Shown here: one piece after another, positions 1-7,309 of the stretch
How positions within the stretch are numbered: the stretch's first letter is position 1
How the letters are laid out: every line of letters begins with the position of its first letter
Assembly (NCBI GenBank): GCA_050013395.1
Contig: JBEKFI010000044.1
Span: 1-22,026 of the forward strand
DNA from: JBEKZD01 sp050013395
GTDB taxonomy: Bacteria; Verrucomicrobiota; Verrucomicrobiia; Palsa-1439
Direction: 5' to 3'
DNA: 22,026 nucleotides
Translations under genes and position numbers: made by a program
The notes under the pieces: generated by a model
The model's input: only the letters and a program-made list of their open reading frames with translations
Databases searched by the model: none
Told to the model about the DNA's origin: nothing

Positions 1-1
1 C

Positions 2-13
2 TTGCCCGTCTGA
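2..13 (+). CDS. C-terminal end of upstream gene (partial)
   Basis: An open frame runs in from the left edge and ends at TGA 11-13, one base before the ATG at 15. Only three codons are visible (Leu-Pro-Val), so the product cannot be read. In lambda-like head modules the gene before the gpW connector is the large terminase subunit; that is inference from gene order only. The tight TGA-C-ATG junction suggests translational coupling. Confidence 0.3.
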   Translation: MPV

Positions 14-14
14 C

Positions 15-266
15 ATGGGCAATCCTTACACCGGGCTGACACTGGAGCAATTGCAGGAGCGGAAGGCATCGCTGCTTGATTTCTGCGAGGGCAAAGGGCT
101 GAGACAGTTCGGTGGCCAGGGATCGAGCTTCACGCGCGGGACGATCACGGTCAGTGAGGCGCGGCAACAGATTGCGTTGATCGATGCGGCCATAGCCGAT
201 CTGGCCAATGGGACGACTCCGATTACGCGGACGGTCGGCACACACTGGCATGACTACACCCGATAA
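15..266 (+). CDS. gpW-like head-tail connector protein
   Basis: The 83-residue product has the size and layout of the lambda gpW family: a short helix containing LTLEQLQERKASLL, a turn and beta region around GSSFTRGTITVSEA, and a second helix ARQQIALIDAAIADL. gpW proteins join the portal vertex after DNA packaging to complete the head for tail attachment. It lies directly before the portal gene and overlaps its start by 17 bases, which is the classical W-B order. The start follows the upstream stop by one base and has no clear Shine-Dalgarno site, so coupling is likely. The assignment rests on size, helix pattern and position, not on an alignment. Confidence 0.7.
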   Translation: MGNPYTGLTLEQLQERKASLLDFCEGKGLRQFGGQGSSFTRGTITVSEARQQIALIDAAIADLANGTTPITRTVGTHWHDYTR

Positions 267-1599
267 ATCGACCACGCCGGTCAAGATGAACTGGCTGGAT
301 AAGTTCATTCTCAATATCTCCCCCGAGCGGGCGGCGAAACGGTTTCAGTTCCGCAATCTCATCATGCGGATGTATGAAGGGGCGAACACGAGCGAAGCCC
401 GACAGTGGCGCTGGGGGATGCCACTCGATGCCGACCGTGAACTGCCGCAGTATGACCGGCTCACAATGGTTGACCGAGGCAGGTACGAAAGAGCCAATCT
501 GGGATTTTTGCAGGGCGCGATTGATGATCTTGTTCGATACAGCCTTGGCCCGCGTGGTCTATTCCCGGAGTCGCAGTCCGAGGATGATGCCTGGAAGAAG
601 GAAATCGATGATCTGTTTCCGCTCTGGTCGCGCATGGCCGATGCGACGGGCCGGTTCACATTTGGAGAACTCCAGCGCCTTGCCGTGCAAATGACCGTGC
701 ACGATGGCGATTGCGGCCTGATCTATGTGAAGGACGAGAATCGCCTGCCGAAGTTGCAATTCATCGAAGGGCACCTGATCAACGACGACGGCACGATGAA
801 CAACGGCACGGTGGACCGACCGGTTGTCGAAGGCGTGATCACGGACGGGGCGAACACGCCGCTTGGTTACCGGATCCTCGTGAAGAAGGAGAATGGCCAG
901 CGCCGGGCCATTACGGTGGACGCGGCGAACTTCATCCATTTCTACGACCCGAAACGCTATACGGGCACGCGCGGCATTCCGTGGTTTGCCGCGAGCATCA
1001 ATCAGGGGCTCGACATTTTCGACATCGTGGCATACGAAAAACATTTCCTCAAAAATGCCTCCTCGAAATCGCTGATCGAGACGAACGATAGCGGTCATGC
1101 CGATTCCGCTGCAGACTGGATCAACGCAGCCGCCACTCCGGCTGAGCCGGTGGATGCCGAGTCAGGTAAACTCGCCCCGGGCGTTGTTGAAGAAAAACTC
1201 GAATCGGGCACGATTGTTTATCACCGGGCTAATGCCGGGCACGACCTCAAGGCGTTTCAATTCGACCGGCCCACGGCGGCGTTCCGTGATTTCATTGATT
1301 GGCTCGAAAGCGATATTTATCTCAACCTGGGTATGCCGGCGAACTGGAAGAATATACACAAGGAACGCGGCGCGACCCTGCGGGCGGCGATGGCCAAGGC
1401 GAATCGGCGGTTTGAGGAAATTGCGGTGCTGGTGGAAAACCGCATTTGTTTCCCGTCCTGGAATTGGCTGACCTTTGAGGCTGGGCGTCTGAAGATTACG
1501 CGGCCACGCCCGAAAGACTGGCACAAGGTTGTATGGTACGGCCCCGCCTTGTCGACAGTGGATGCCGGCCGCGATGCGAAGGCGAATCTAAGATATTAA
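250..1599 (+). CDS. Phage portal protein, lambda family (main frame)
   Basis: This is the dodecameric portal through which DNA is packaged and to which the tail is joined. Recognisable lambda-portal features are an N-terminal helical region with AKRFQFRN, the segment RYTGTRGIPWFAASINQGLDIFD near residues 230-260, and the segment FDRPTAAFRDFIDWLESDIYLNLGMP with KANRRFEEI towards the C-terminus. I chose ATG 250 because the in-frame upstream start at 208 would add 14 residues lying inside the gpW-like gene, while 250 gives the usual short overlap. The frame stops at 1597-1599 after 449 residues, shorter than usual for the family, and homologous-looking sequence continues in the +1 frame to 1795. 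Confidence 0.9.
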   Translation: MTTPDKSTTPVKMNWLDKFILNISPERAAKRFQFRNLIMRMYEGANTSEARQWRWGMPLDADRELPQYDRLTMVDRGRYERANLGFLQGAIDDLVRYSLGPRGLFPESQSEDDAWKKEIDDLFPLWSRMADATGRFTFGELQRLAVQMTVHDGDCGLIYVKDENRLPKLQFIEGHLINDDGTMNNGTVDRPVVEGVITDGANTPLGYRILVKKENGQRRAITVDAANFIHFYDPKRYTGTRGIPWFAASINQGLDIFDIVAYEKHFLKNASSKSLIETNDSGHADSAADWINAAATPAEPVDAESGKLAPGVVEEKLESGTIVYHRANAGHDLKAFQFDRPTAAFRDFIDWLESDIYLNLGMPANWKNIHKERGATLRAAMAKANRRFEEIAVLVENRICFPSWNWLTFEAGRLKITRPRPKDWHKVVWYGPALSTVDAGRDAKANLRY

Positions 1600-1795
1600 G
1601 TTCGGGATTCGGACGCCGCAAGAGGATTACCGGGAACGCGGCCGCAATCCTTACAGCGCGCTGCGCGATGTGGCGAACTGGGCGAAAGCGATCGAAGACG
1701 AAGCCAGGCGCGTCGGAGTGGACCCGGAAAGCATCTCGCAGCGATACATCCAGCGCGAAACCATCGCCTCGACGGCACCGCCGGAAGCAAACTGA
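1592..1795 (+). pseudogene. Portal C-terminus displaced into the +1 frame
   Basis: From about base 1592 the +1 frame reads DIKFGIRTPQEDYRERG and then NPYSALRDVANWAKAIEDE, ending at TGA 1793-1795. This is a typical lambda-type portal C-terminus with the TPQEDYRERG motif, and it adds about 65 residues to bring the protein to about 514. The +1 frame has a stop at 1589-1591 and the main frame stops at 1597-1599, so the change must occur in the few bases between. I see no convincing +1 slippery codon: CUA to UAA and UAU to AUU re-pair poorly. A sequencing indel or a real frameshift mutation is more likely than programmed recoding. Confidence 0.8.
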
Positions 1796-1884
1796 GCTTG
1801 AGGCTAGCTCCGTGCTATGCGCTCTGCGCTGTGGGCCAAGGATAATGCGGCGGCGGAATAATCAATAGCCACTGATCCTGCCGT

Positions 1885-2019
1885 ATGATTTTGGGAAAGA
1901 TCGTCGTCACCCTCACCGTCCCTATATTCGTTTCCGTTTCCGTCTCAATCAAGAAGTCGCAAGGGCAGCCCAGAAGTTCACCGGTCACGACTTCTTTTGA
2001 CACCGTCGCCATGGCGTGA
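1885..2019 (+). CDS. Small hypothetical ORF before the head protease
   Basis: A 44-codon frame starts at ATG 1885 with MILGKIVVTLTVPIFVSV and ends with TGA 2017-2019, which overlaps the GTG start of the protease gene in a GTGA junction. The N-terminus is hydrophobic and beta-prone. No Shine-Dalgarno site is visible. A competing minus-strand frame covers the same bases, so evidence for coding is limited to the overlap geometry. The rest of 1796-2015 holds a short G+C-rich repeat-like stretch (1806-1830) and no other gene that I can support. Confidence 0.25.
   Translation: MILGKIVVTLTVPIFVSVSVSIKKSQGQPRSSPVTTSFDTVAMA
1997..2002 (+). promoter_or_regulatory. TTGACA box upstream of the protease start
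   Basis: TTGACACCGTCGCC lies 19 bases before GTG 2016 (14 before ATG 2011). It is part of a set of five boxes found 14-23 bases before starts. Confidence 0.3.
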
Positions 2020-3065
2020 GCAGACCACATTGGTTCAAGATTTACAATGCCCTTGAAGATCCCGACGAGGCGGATGTTCTGATCTATGGCGAGATCGGGG
2101 CGGAGGGTTGCACCGCCAAGGATTTCATCGATGCGCTGAAGGCGACAGGCGCGAAAAGATTCAATGTCCATATCAATTCGCCCGGCGGCGATATTGCTGA
2201 AGGGCTGGCGATTTACAACTTCATGCGGAGCCAGAATTGCCGGGTCACGGTGGACAGCATGGCCGGCTCGATTGCGGCCGTGATCGCCATGGCCGGTCGA
2301 TCAATCACGATGGCTGAGGGGGCGCGAATGGTCATTCACGATCCCTACGCCATCGTGGAAGGCACCTCGCAGGATCTCCGCGATGCTGCCGTTCGCATCG
2401 ACCAACGACGCGCTGAGATTGTGAACATCTTCGCCCGCCGCACCGGGCAGGAACCCGCCCAGATTAAAGCCTGGATGGACGCGGAAACATGGATGACCGG
2501 CAAACGTGCCGTAGATCTCGGGTTTGCCGATGAAGTGGAAGGGGTGGCATCGGAAAGCTTCGCCCTGTTGAACCTCGCCAGGTTCAAGCACATACCGGTT
2601 GACACCTCGACCCCAGCGACAATGAAACTCGACGAAGCTCTCACGGCGCTTGAAACCGAAAAAGGCAAGATCGTTACGCTTACGACCGAGCGTGACGCCC
2701 TCAAGACCGGCAAGACCGAGATGGAGGGCAAGTTGAGCGCAAAGGATTCGGATATTTCGACGCTCAAGGGTCAGATCAGCGCCCTGACCGCCGAGCGCGA
2801 TACCATCAAGACCACCCTGAAGACCGAGCAGGATGCCCGCGCTGCCGACAAGGCAGCCGCGGACGCCGCATTGGCCATCGAGAAAAACTCTGTCCAGGCG
2901 AAGGTGGACGAGGAGCTGGCGAAACTCGGCCAGAAGCGTCTCGCGATTGCGGGCGCGGGCGCGGGCGATCTCGATCTGAAGAGTAAGAAACGCGAGGAAT
3001 TCAACAAGCTTTCACCGAAAGCGCAGCTCGCGTTCATCAACGAAGGCGGCGTGGTCACTGACTAG
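2016..3065 (+). CDS. ClpP-like prohead protease with C-terminal coiled-coil scaffold region
   Basis: The 349-residue product has two parts. Residues 1-185 form a ClpP/S14-type serine protease domain: the strand NVHINSPGGDIAEGLAIYNF, the nucleophile Ser85 in DSMAGSIAAVIAMAG, His108 in MVIHDPYA, and Asp155 in MDAETWM as the probable third residue. Residues 203-310 are a long charged heptad-like helix (TLTTERDALKTGK, LTAERDTIKTTLKTEQ), typical of a scaffold or delta domain, followed by SPKAQLAFINEGG. Such phage proteases cleave scaffold and coat during head maturation. The start is GTG 2016, overlapping a small upstream frame; ATG 2011 encodes only two residues. An internal ATG at 2622 could give a free scaffold, as lambda Nu3 is made from within gene C. 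Confidence 0.88.
   Translation: MSRPHWFKIYNALEDPDEADVLIYGEIGAEGCTAKDFIDALKATGAKRFNVHINSPGGDIAEGLAIYNFMRSQNCRVTVDSMAGSIAAVIAMAGRSITMAEGARMVIHDPYAIVEGTSQDLRDAAVRIDQRRAEIVNIFARRTGQEPAQIKAWMDAETWMTGKRAVDLGFADEVEGVASESFALLNLARFKHIPVDTSTPATMKLDEALTALETEKGKIVTLTTERDALKTGKTEMEGKLSAKDSDISTLKGQISALTAERDTIKTTLKTEQDARAADKAAADAALAIEKNSVQAKVDEELAKLGQKRLAIAGAGAGDLDLKSKKREEFNKLSPKAQLAFINEGGVVTD
2599..2604 (+). promoter_or_regulatory. TTGACA box before internal ATG 2622 in the protease gene
   Basis: TTGACACCTCGACCCC begins 23 bases before an in-frame ATG that would release the coiled-coil half (MKLDEALTALETEKGK...). The box is inside coding sequence, so it may be chance; the match to the box at 7940 is what draws attention. 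Confidence 0.3.
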
Positions 3066-3103
3066 GTAAACGGTCACCGATCCAGTAAACCAGGAAACTC
3101 TCT

Positions 3104-4270
3104 ATGCCCAACACACTCACCAGTCTAATTCCGGCGGTCGTCAAAGGTTTCGACGTAGTGTCCCGCGAACTCGTCGGCTTCATTCCGTCGGTCAATCGTG
3201 ATCCGTCCGCCGATAGGCTGGCCAAGAACCAGACGCTGTATAGTTGGGCAGCGCCCGTGGCATCGCTCAACGACATCGCGCCCGCCAATGTATCACCGCA
3301 GGCGGCCGACAAGAACCTGGCGACCAAGAGCATCAGCATTACCAATTACAAGATGACGGACTTCTACTTCACCGGTGAAGAGGAGAAGGGGTTAAAGTTC
3401 ACGGACGGCGTGTACGGCAACATCGTCACGGACATCATCGAACAGGCGATCCGCGCCATCATCAATCAGATGGAATCGGACGTGTACACCGCCGCGTACG
3501 TCGGTTCGAGCCGGGCTTATGGCACGGCCAATACCACGCCGTTCGGCACGAACACGGGCGAAACGGCGCAGTTGAAGAAGATTCTGGACGATAATGGCGC
3601 GCCGCTCGATACGCGGTCGCTTATTCTCGACACCACGACCGGCGCGGCGCTCCGCACGCTGACGCAGTTGACGAAGGTGAACGAAGCCGGCACGAGCATG
3701 ACGCTGCGGGACGGCGAACTGCTGAACCTGAACAAGTTCATGATCAAGGAATCGGCGCAGATCACGGCGCCCACTGCCGGCACGATTTCCGGCGCCAGTA
3801 CTGCCAGTGGCGCGTTAACGGTCGGCCAAGTCGCATTGCCGCTCAAAACGGCGGGCACAGGATTGGTAGTGGCGGGCGACATCATCACGCTTGCCAACGA
3901 TACCAACAAATATGTTGTCGCGTCGACCACATCCACCGTAAATCCGACAGCTGGGGAATACATCACGCTCAATGCCCCCGGCATCCGCAAGGCCCAGGGT
4001 GCCGCAGAGCGCGCAATCACGATTGTTGCGGCCTCAAGTCGCAATGTGGGTTTCAGTCGCAACGCTGTCCTGCTCGCCACGCGGTTGCCGGCCCGGCCGC
4101 AGAACGACTTGGCGCGCGACGTTCAGGTGGTTACCGATTCCCGGAGCGGGATCAGCCTCGAACTCGCACTCTACCCGCAATACCGGCAGGTCCGGTACGA
4201 GATCTCGGCGGCCTGGGGCGTGACTGTGATCAAGCCCGAACACATTGTCACGCTGCTCGGCGCCGCATAG
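3104..4270 (+). CDS. Major capsid protein, HK97 fold, P22-like coat family
   Basis: The 388-residue protein follows the protease, as expected for the coat gene. It begins NTLTSLIPAVVKGFDVVSRELVGF and carries the ADRLAKNQTLYSW, NYKMTDFYFTGEEEKGL and IIEQAIRAIINQMESDVY segments of the P22 coat-like family. Residues about 225-310 form a Thr/Ala/Gly-rich beta insertion that could correspond to the P22 insertion domain, and the chain ends with ISAAWGVTVIKPEHIVTLLG, resembling the P-domain end of that family. A weak AGGAAA site precedes the ATG. It would form the icosahedral shell. The family call is from recognised motifs; a generic HK97 coat label is the safe fallback. Confidence 0.85.
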   Translation: MPNTLTSLIPAVVKGFDVVSRELVGFIPSVNRDPSADRLAKNQTLYSWAAPVASLNDIAPANVSPQAADKNLATKSISITNYKMTDFYFTGEEEKGLKFTDGVYGNIVTDIIEQAIRAIINQMESDVYTAAYVGSSRAYGTANTTPFGTNTGETAQLKKILDDNGAPLDTRSLILDTTTGAALRTLTQLTKVNEAGTSMTLRDGELLNLNKFMIKESAQITAPTAGTISGASTASGALTVGQVALPLKTAGTGLVVAGDIITLANDTNKYVVASTTSTVNPTAGEYITLNAPGIRKAQGAAERAITIVAASSRNVGFSRNAVLLATRLPARPQNDLARDVQVVTDSRSGISLELALYPQYRQVRYEISAAWGVTVIKPEHIVTLLGAA

Positions 4271-4319
4271 TCGAACCCGCAAAGGCGGTAGACGGTTGGA
4301 TGCAGGCGGTAATTGAATC

Positions 4320-4622
4320 ATGGATGTGCTGAATGTACTCGCCATTGACCACGCCATCGCCCAGATGTCGGTTGCCGAAGTTGCGCTGATCGGTCCGGGC
4401 AGGCGGATCAAATCCACCGTCGCCGGCGTCACGCGCTGGTTTGAATACGTCTCCGGCGACAAGCTCTCCGAGGCCAGCTATTCAGAGCAGATCATCGATT
4501 TCTCCAAGGTTTCGAATGCGCCCATTTCATCCACCGCGATTATTTTGGCCGGTGCGGACGGATCGACAGTCACGCTGACCTGCGTTGGCGGCCACCTTGT
4601 TGAGCAGGGAGCAACACCATGA
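4320..4622 (+). CDS. Hypothetical head-associated protein
   Basis: The 100-residue product has a helical N-terminal part (LNVLAIDHAIAQMSVAEVALI) and a beta-rich remainder (RRIKSTVAGVTRWFEYVSG, TAIILAGADGSTVTLTCVGGHLVE). I do not recognise the family. It lies between coat and connector genes, where decoration and head-completion proteins are found. Its TGA overlaps the next ATG in an ATGA junction at 4619-4622, so the two are probably co-translated. No strong Shine-Dalgarno site is present. Confidence 0.6.
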   Translation: MDVLNVLAIDHAIAQMSVAEVALIGPGRRIKSTVAGVTRWFEYVSGDKLSEASYSEQIIDFSKVSNAPISSTAIILAGADGSTVTLTCVGGHLVEQGATP

Positions 4623-5488
4623 GATTGTTGAAATTCCTCCTGATCGTCTGGATTCTTGGCGGATTGGCAACCGCGCAGGGCGACATGATATTGACCAATG
4701 GCCCGGTTGGATCTCTGACTTGGACCTCGGCTACAGTCTCGGTCTGCATCGTGGGAGCATCGACCAATTCCACGCTCACGCTCTATTGGGGGTTGACCAA
4801 CGGTTTCGCCTCCGCAGCCGCCTGGGGGACCAATGCCGTTCTCTCCAGCAATGCCAGCAATGGCTGTATCTCGACGAATCTCACCGGCTTGACCGGCCTG
4901 CATACCTGGTACTTTAATGCCACCGCCAGCAATGGAACGGATGGCGTAGTTTGGGGAAAGCCCGGTTCATTCACAACTCCCGGCCTCACGAATGCGCCCA
5001 CGTCATTTCTGCTGCTGGACACCAATGGCGTGCCGCAGGACGCATCATTTCTGGCGTGGCTAGGGTCTCATATCCTCACCAACGCCATCACGGTCTATAC
5101 GACGAACGCGCTGACGCTTTACACCACAAACAACGTCACGGTCAACACGACGAACGCGCTGACGCTTTACACGACGAACGATGTGACGATCTGGACAACG
5201 AACGCATTAACCGTCTGGACGACGAACGCGGTGACCATCTGGACGACGAATAACGTGACAGTCAATACGACGAATGCGCTGACGCTCTACACCACGAACG
5301 ATGTGACGATCTGGACAACGAACGCATTAACCGTCTGGACGACGAACGCGGTGACCATCTGGACGACGAATAATGTGACAGTCAATACGACGAACGGTGT
5401 GACGCTGGTGACGGCTTCTCCCGACGGCACGAACTGGACGATCTCAGTGAGCGATGCTGGCACACTCTCCGCTGTCCAGGTCCCCTGA
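4619..5488 (+). CDS. Signal-peptide protein with Fn3-like domain and 13 octapeptide repeats
   Basis: The 289-residue protein starts with a Sec-type signal (KFLLIVWILGGLATAQ, residues 5-20). Residues 24-120 look like a fibronectin-III-type domain (TSATVSVCIVG, STLTLYWGLTNG, AAAWGTNAV, LTGLHTWYFNATASN, SFTTPG), of a style I associate with Verrucomicrobiota-type secreted proteins. Residues 158-261 are 13 uninterrupted octads of pattern T-x-[YWN]-T-T-N-x-[VL], probably an elongated beta structure, followed by a short C-terminal domain. Lying between coat and connector genes, it could be a head fibre or decoration protein, but an exported leader is odd for a virion protein that assembles in the cytoplasm. 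I know of no named family for the octads. Confidence 0.75.
   Translation: MRLLKFLLIVWILGGLATAQGDMILTNGPVGSLTWTSATVSVCIVGASTNSTLTLYWGLTNGFASAAAWGTNAVLSSNASNGCISTNLTGLTGLHTWYFNATASNGTDGVVWGKPGSFTTPGLTNAPTSFLLLDTNGVPQDASFLAWLGSHILTNAITVYTTNALTLYTTNNVTVNTTNALTLYTTNDVTIWTTNALTVWTTNAVTIWTTNNVTVNTTNALTLYTTNDVTIWTTNALTVWTTNAVTIWTTNNVTVNTTNGVTLVTASPDGTNWTISVSDAGTLSAVQVP
5090..5401 (+). repeat. 24-bp tandem repeat coding 13 octads, with a 120-bp duplication
   Basis: Thirteen in-frame 24-base units encode TVYTTNAL-type octads. A higher-order unit of exactly 120 bases (five octads) is present twice, at 5161-5280 and 5281-5400. By my count the two copies differ at about seven positions, mostly at third codon positions. 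This suggests recent expansion by slippage or recombination followed by selection on the peptide. Confidence 0.92.
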
Positions 5489-5544
5489 ATCATTGGCATG
5501 GTGTAGCGGCGGTTTTGTGAATCGCCGGGCTTATAGAGGAGAAA

Positions 5545-5865
5545 ATGAGCTTTCAAACCGACATGGCGGACGGATTCAGGCAGGCGCAAGCGGTCCGCGC
5601 GCCTGGTGTAACCGCTTCCTGCGCGGGTAAAACTTTCCCGATCATTCCCGGCGATCTTGTCGAGATGCTGATGTTGCTGCCGGATGGCGGCGGGTTCATG
5701 GAAAAACCTACGCTCGGTTTTATCTGCAATGAGATGGACAATCTGCCCGAAATGCGCAGTGGGACGATCCTCACAATCGACGGACAATCCTATCGCATCG
5801 TCCATGTGGATCCTGGGCTTGCCTGTCCGCTGACGAATATATTCTGCAAAGGAGTGCAGGGGTGA
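5545..5865 (+). CDS. Putative head-tail joining protein (gpFII-like position)
   Basis: The 106-residue protein has a helical start (MSFQTDMADGFRQAQAV), a beta strand around CAGKTFPIIPGD and a C-terminal beta region GTILTIDGQSYRIVHVDPG. The last motif resembles small phage head-tail joining proteins that end in a beta hairpin over the bound substrate. A good Shine-Dalgarno site (GAGGAG, 5536-5541) sits just before the ATG, one of the clearest in the window. Position after coat and before the tail-completion genes fits a gpFII or gp6/gp7-type connector. The functional call is inferred from size, order and fold hints. Confidence 0.6.
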   Translation: MSFQTDMADGFRQAQAVRAPGVTASCAGKTFPIIPGDLVEMLMLLPDGGGFMEKPTLGFICNEMDNLPEMRSGTILTIDGQSYRIVHVDPGLACPLTNIFCKGVQG

Positions 5866-5866
5866 G

Positions 5867-5944
5867 AAGCACGAAGTTCACGAAGAAGACTCGAAGTACA
5901 CGAAGCTTCGTGCCATTCGCGTCTATTTCGTCCGATTCGTGTAC
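5867..5944 (-). repeat. Dispersed palindromic repeat, CACGAA family, copy 1 (inverted)
   Basis: This A+T-richer junction contains repeated CACGAAG/TTCGTG words. The reverse complement of its right part (about 5900-5943) matches 13871-13916 almost base for base, including CGAATCGGACGAAATAGAC. It ends about three bases before the ATG of the next gene at 5947, which has no Shine-Dalgarno site. A third, more diverged copy is at 17429-17543. Confidence 0.85.
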
Positions 5945-5946
5945 CC

Positions 5947-6645
5947 ATGAATGCCACATTTGAAATTGATGAATCGAGCAAACGCGCGCTCGAATCGACC
6001 ATGCAACGATACGCGGCGACGGTCGATCACGACGGGCCATACGTCGTCAATCGCGTTTTGCAGAACATCGCCGGCTGGGCCGCGCATGAGACGATCATGG
6101 CCGATCGCGCGAAGGTCGCTGCCGAACTTGGCGCGACATATCGGACCCGCAATATCCGGACCGGCGAGCCGCTCAAACGGAAGCAAACGATCGTAACCGC
6201 CACGACCCTGGCCAAAGCGCGGTATGCCGCCACATGCCGGCGGGTGGGGAAACCGATCCCGCCGGAACCGGAGTTCTCGCGAAAAGTCCGGCAGATGGTG
6301 AAAAGCATACTCGCCAGCATCGCTTTTATGAAAGCTGGCTGGCTGCCCGCATACACCAAACTCAAGCGCGCCCAGGCTGCAGCCGCCATGTCCGAAGCCG
6401 CGGCATTCGGCGGGCGCGCCCGGGCCGGCTACGGCGGGAGTATCGCCGCGCATCGGGTATCCGACGGGATCGAAGGCGAGATCTACAACACATCGGTCAA
6501 TCCGAAATCGCCGACGAGCTGGACGGAGGGGCTAGGGAAATGGGGCGGGCCGGCGTTGAATCGGGCAATCGATCTTGTCAGGCGCGATATGGACCAGTTT
6601 GTGGCGACGATGCATGACAAAGCGGCAAAGGCGTTCAACGGGTAG
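5947..6645 (+). CDS. Hypothetical tail-completion or minor tail protein (gpZ-like position)
   Basis: The 232-residue protein is basic and largely helical, with a long Ala/Lys/Arg-rich middle (FSRKVRQMVKSILASIAFMKAGWLPAYTKLKRAQAAAAMSEAAAF) and a C-terminal GEIYNTSVNPKSPTSWTEGLGKWGGPALNRAI region. The aromatic KAGWLPAY and the INTS/NPKSP-like segment resemble minor tail or tail-completion proteins found after head-tail joining genes, such as lambda gpZ or HK97 gp10. I cannot confirm the family. The ATG sits directly after a dispersed palindrome and lacks a Shine-Dalgarno site. Confidence 0.55.
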   Translation: MNATFEIDESSKRALESTMQRYAATVDHDGPYVVNRVLQNIAGWAAHETIMADRAKVAAELGATYRTRNIRTGEPLKRKQTIVTATTLAKARYAATCRRVGKPIPPEPEFSRKVRQMVKSILASIAFMKAGWLPAYTKLKRAQAAAAMSEAAAFGGRARAGYGGSIAAHRVSDGIEGEIYNTSVNPKSPTSWTEGLGKWGGPALNRAIDLVRRDMDQFVATMHDKAAKAFNG

Positions 6646-6694
6646 GAAAATGGAAACAGAATTATAGCCCTGATCTTGATCGGGGCAAAGCAGA

Positions 6695-6719
6695 CCGCGA
6701 GCAAGCTCGCGGCTACAAA
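6695..6719 (+). repeat. REQARGYK-type palindrome, copy 1 (intergenic)
   Basis: The core CCGCGAGCAAGCTCGCGG is an 18-base palindrome with perfect 8-base arms around AA, followed by CTACAAA. It ends three bases before the start codon of the gene at 6723. The spacer 6646-6694 before it holds nothing else that I can assign. Confidence 0.93.
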
Positions 6720-6722
6720 AGC

Positions 6723-7199
6723 ATGAACGCCGAAAAATCACTGGAATGGAAGGTTGAAGAAGCTGCCCGGCTCTGGTTGCTGGACAAGGCGACGCACAAG
6801 GTCGAACTCGGTTGCGACGTCCGGCATTACGAATCGGATGTCTCGGCTGAAAACCTCGATGGCACGCCGAAGATCCCGACCGTCAAACTACCGTGTCTGA
6901 TTCTGAAGGCGGTCCGGATAAAGCAATTCACGCCTGCGCTCAACGTGCATCTTCTGAAACTCGAAACTCATCTCTGGGCCAATGCGGATGACACCAGCGA
7001 AGCCGCATGGCAGAAACTGGTGGGTGCCCGCGAGGCAATTCTACTCTGGGATGCGCTGGCCGACGAACTGAGCGGGAAAGTGGATGATTTCTTTGTCCAC
7101 GCCATTCTGGAATTCGCCCAGAGCGACAAGATGGTGGTAGATCGCCACTGGACGCACCGATTTGACATCTTCATCTGGGCGCAACCGGAGGACGTGTGA
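6723..7199 (+). CDS. Hypothetical tail terminator-like protein (gpU-like position)
   Basis: The 158-residue protein has an N-terminal helix (SLEWKVEEAARLWLLDK), beta segments (VELGCDVRHYES, VKLPCLILKAVRIKQF, LNVHLLKLETHLWA), a helix (SEAAWQKLVGAREAILLWDALADEL) and final strands (RHWTHRFDIFIWAQPEDV). The alternating beta-alpha layout and its place between a gpZ-like gene and the tail genes fit a tail terminator that caps the tail and docks it to the head. No sequence family is recognised directly. The start lies three bases after a palindromic repeat, with no Shine-Dalgarno site. Confidence 0.55.
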   Translation: MNAEKSLEWKVEEAARLWLLDKATHKVELGCDVRHYESDVSAENLDGTPKIPTVKLPCLILKAVRIKQFTPALNVHLLKLETHLWANADDTSEAAWQKLVGAREAILLWDALADELSGKVDDFFVHAILEFAQSDKMVVDRHWTHRFDIFIWAQPEDV

Positions 7200-7206
7200 A
7201 GAAGGG

Positions 7207-7248
7207 ATCCGCCTTCGCCTGGCTTCGGCGCGACACGTGAGGGCGGAT
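7207..7248. repeat. Junction hairpin with ATCCGCC/GGCGGAT arms
   Basis: ATCCGCC at 7207-7213 pairs with GGCGGAT at 7242-7248. An inner TTCGCC/GGCTTCGGCG stretch could pair as well. The element fills most of the spacer between the genes ending at 7199 and starting at 7310. It could act as a terminator-like or RNA-stability hairpin, but no U tract follows. Confidence 0.45.
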
Positions 7249-7309
7249 GGATGAGGGATAAAATTCGGTAGGAAGATTGCTGCAAAACCGATCAAAGGAA
7301 ATTACGACG

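Noticed and set aside
1588..1600. Programmed +1 frameshift at the portal C-terminus
   Set aside because: The candidate codons (CUA to UAA, AGA to GAU, UAU to AUU) re-pair badly in the +1 frame, so an indel is the simpler explanation.
1815..2171. Minus-strand frame across the gap before the protease
   Set aside because: It runs into the protease gene and its initial part is antisense to clear coding sequence; no neighbour on that strand supports it.
5090..5401. CRISPR-like array
   Set aside because: The repeats are contiguous 24-base units in coding frame with no spacers, and are better read as octapeptides.
7207..7248. Rho-independent terminator
   Set aside because: There is a hairpin but no following U run, and the downstream gene is in the same operon.
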